Both the position numbers and the translations under genes were made by a program. A stretch of 64,000 bases of DNA, taken from the NCBI GenBank assembly GCA_016928055.1, contig JAFGLM010000016.1, forward strand, positions 1-64,000. Reading direction: 5' to 3'. Positions 63,282 through 64,000 of the stretch are shown piece after piece. The notes beneath the pieces are model-generated. The model made no database searches and was not told the origin of the DNA. It worked only from the letters and a program-made list of their open reading frames with translations. Positions within the stretch are counted from its first letter, which is position 1, and every line of letters begins with the position of its first letter. Source of the DNA: Gammaproteobacteria bacterium. Its GTDB lineage: Bacteria; Pseudomonadota; Gammaproteobacteria; HTCC5015.

Positions 63282-64000
63282 CTGACTTGTTCCGGCAAAC
63301 TGTTGATGACGTTTCCGTCTAAAGCTGATAACGGCAAAAATTCTTCTGATTTTATATAACTAACGGATGTCGAACTCAGGTCGATATTCTCTGCCGTAAT
63401 GCCAAATAACCGCTTACCATCAACCGTGCCGCCGAATCCATAACGCGGATTCTTTTGATAAAGCGAGATCGCGCTCTTAATATTCTCCCTGAACTGAAGA
63501 TCCTCAATATACGCCCGCGAGTTATCTTTGACAGCTATGCCAATAGAACAGTTGGAGATTTGACTGTTGAAAATATTAATATCACTCTCCTCCCCAACAG
63601 AGAAACATTTGTCGCCGGTGCCCTGAATTCTCACGTTATTAACATTAATTTTTGAAGTCATAATATCAAGCGCATCATTGCCACTATTAAAAAATTCCAG
63701 GTTCGATAGTTTAAGTTCGGATATATCAGCATCCAGCGCGTCAAATGCGGTATCTTCAAAGCGACAGTTTTTAATCTCACCCTTACTATAAGCAATATGC
63801 AGAGCGTCATCGCCAATCACATTGGCTTTTATCAAACAGTTTTCCAATTTGAAATTATCAACATCATGAATATTAAGCTCGCCGGAATAATCTATCATAT
63901 GACGTGATGTGACGGAGCCACCCGATACAACAATATGCCGTAAATGAGTACCAGAGGCCTTTTGGCCCTGAATAACGATGCTACCCCAGGGCTCACCTTT
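63278..64000 (-). CDS. Right-handed beta-helix protein, N-terminus beyond window edge
   Basis: The frame is open from base 64000 to the stop at 63278 (240 residues, 5' part missing). It shows successive short coils of a parallel beta-helix: LNIHDVDNFKLENCLIKANV, GDDALHIAYSKGEIKNCRFE, DALDADISELKLSNLEF, GNDALDIMTSKINVNNVRIQG. Asp-Ala-Leu turns recur at coil spacing. An in-frame ATG at 63898 is not the real start, since beta-helix sequence continues through it (WGSIVIQG, LRHIVVSGG). Such helices occur in secreted polysaccharide enzymes and as C-terminal parts of CotH-like proteins; the missing part would decide. Confidence 0.75.
   Translation of the reverse strand, partial: KGEPWGSIVIQGQKASGTHLRHIVVSGGSVTSRHMIDYSGELNIHDVDNFKLENCLIKANVIGDDALHIAYSKGEIKNCRFEDTAFDALDADISELKLSNLEFFNSGNDALDIMTSKINVNNVRIQGTGDKCFSVGEESDINIFNSQISNCSIGIAVKDNSRAYIEDLQFRENIKSAISLYQKNPRYGFGGTVDGKRLFGITAENIDLSSTSVSYIKSEEFLPLSALDGNVINSLPEQVR

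Overview
This window looks like chromosomal DNA from a gammaproteobacterium of moderate GC. The long housekeeping run gyrA-serC-serA-pheA-tyrA-aroA-cmk-rpsA-ihfB-lapA-lapB-pyrF-comEA, the pilS-pilR-pilA cluster, the mtaD-ubiG-mupP-yciK neighbourhood and a very large TonB-dependent receptor of the carbohydrate-associated type all fit a free-living Pseudomonas/Cellvibrio-like lineage. The genus cannot be fixed from sequence alone.

Layout: (1) 1-4944, minus: a giant secreted RHS/YD-repeat protein that runs off the left edge exactly at its conserved core end, so the variable tip is outside. It carries an unusual insertion of tandem golvesin-like beta modules, and an intergenic-type palindromic repeat inserted in frame. 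(2) 5250-20256, minus: comEA and the housekeeping superoperon. It is interrupted at the 3' end of pyrF by a 1.13-kb unit that holds a VapBC toxin-antitoxin pair and is bounded by 110-bp direct repeats of the pyrF end. (3) 20465-25976, minus: mtnA, a GtrA/GtrB/GT-C glycosylation cassette and a PabB-PabC fusion. (4) 25996-29605, minus: four envelope genes (two LPP20-like lipoproteins, an LpoB-like lipoprotein and a COG3014 TPR lipoprotein). (5) 29773-35332, plus: mtaD, ubiG, mupP, rmuC, a presqualene/phytoene synthase and yciK. (6) 35349-39905: a small accessory zone with an unknown membrane protein, mobile mystery proteins A/B (HTH and Fic), an AbiE pair, a functional tRNA-Ser(CGA) and a second, broken tRNA-Ser copy split at the anticodon loop. 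(7) 39906-43880: mltF, a DUF2721 protein, an AlkD-like glycosylase and an LL-diaminopimelate aminotransferase. (8) 44073-47129: the TonB-dependent receptor, preceded by about 750 bp of non-coding DNA with three regularly spaced LacI-type operators. (9) 47882-58690: aspS, an FmdB zinc ribbon protein, ybfF, clpB, pgeF, rluD, bamD and nadE. (10) 58820-64000: a PP0621-like protein, pilS, pilR, pilA with a textbook sigma-54/IHF/activator promoter, then a small membrane protein and a right-handed beta-helix protein that leaves the window on the right.

Functionally, the window combines shikimate/serine/aromatic biosynthesis, translation (rpsA, aspS, tRNA-Ser), envelope biogenesis (lapAB, bamD, mltF, LpoB/LPP20 cluster, mupP, gtr cassette), methylthioadenosine recycling (mtaD, mtnA), type IV pili and three separate toxin-antitoxin or defence-like modules. 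The most unusual items are the RHS gene architecture, the pyrF-targeted VapBC unit, the split tRNA-Ser copy beside the AbiE/Mmp modules, the phased operator arrays of those modules, and two nine-base homopolymer tracts at the start of the GtrB-like gene.
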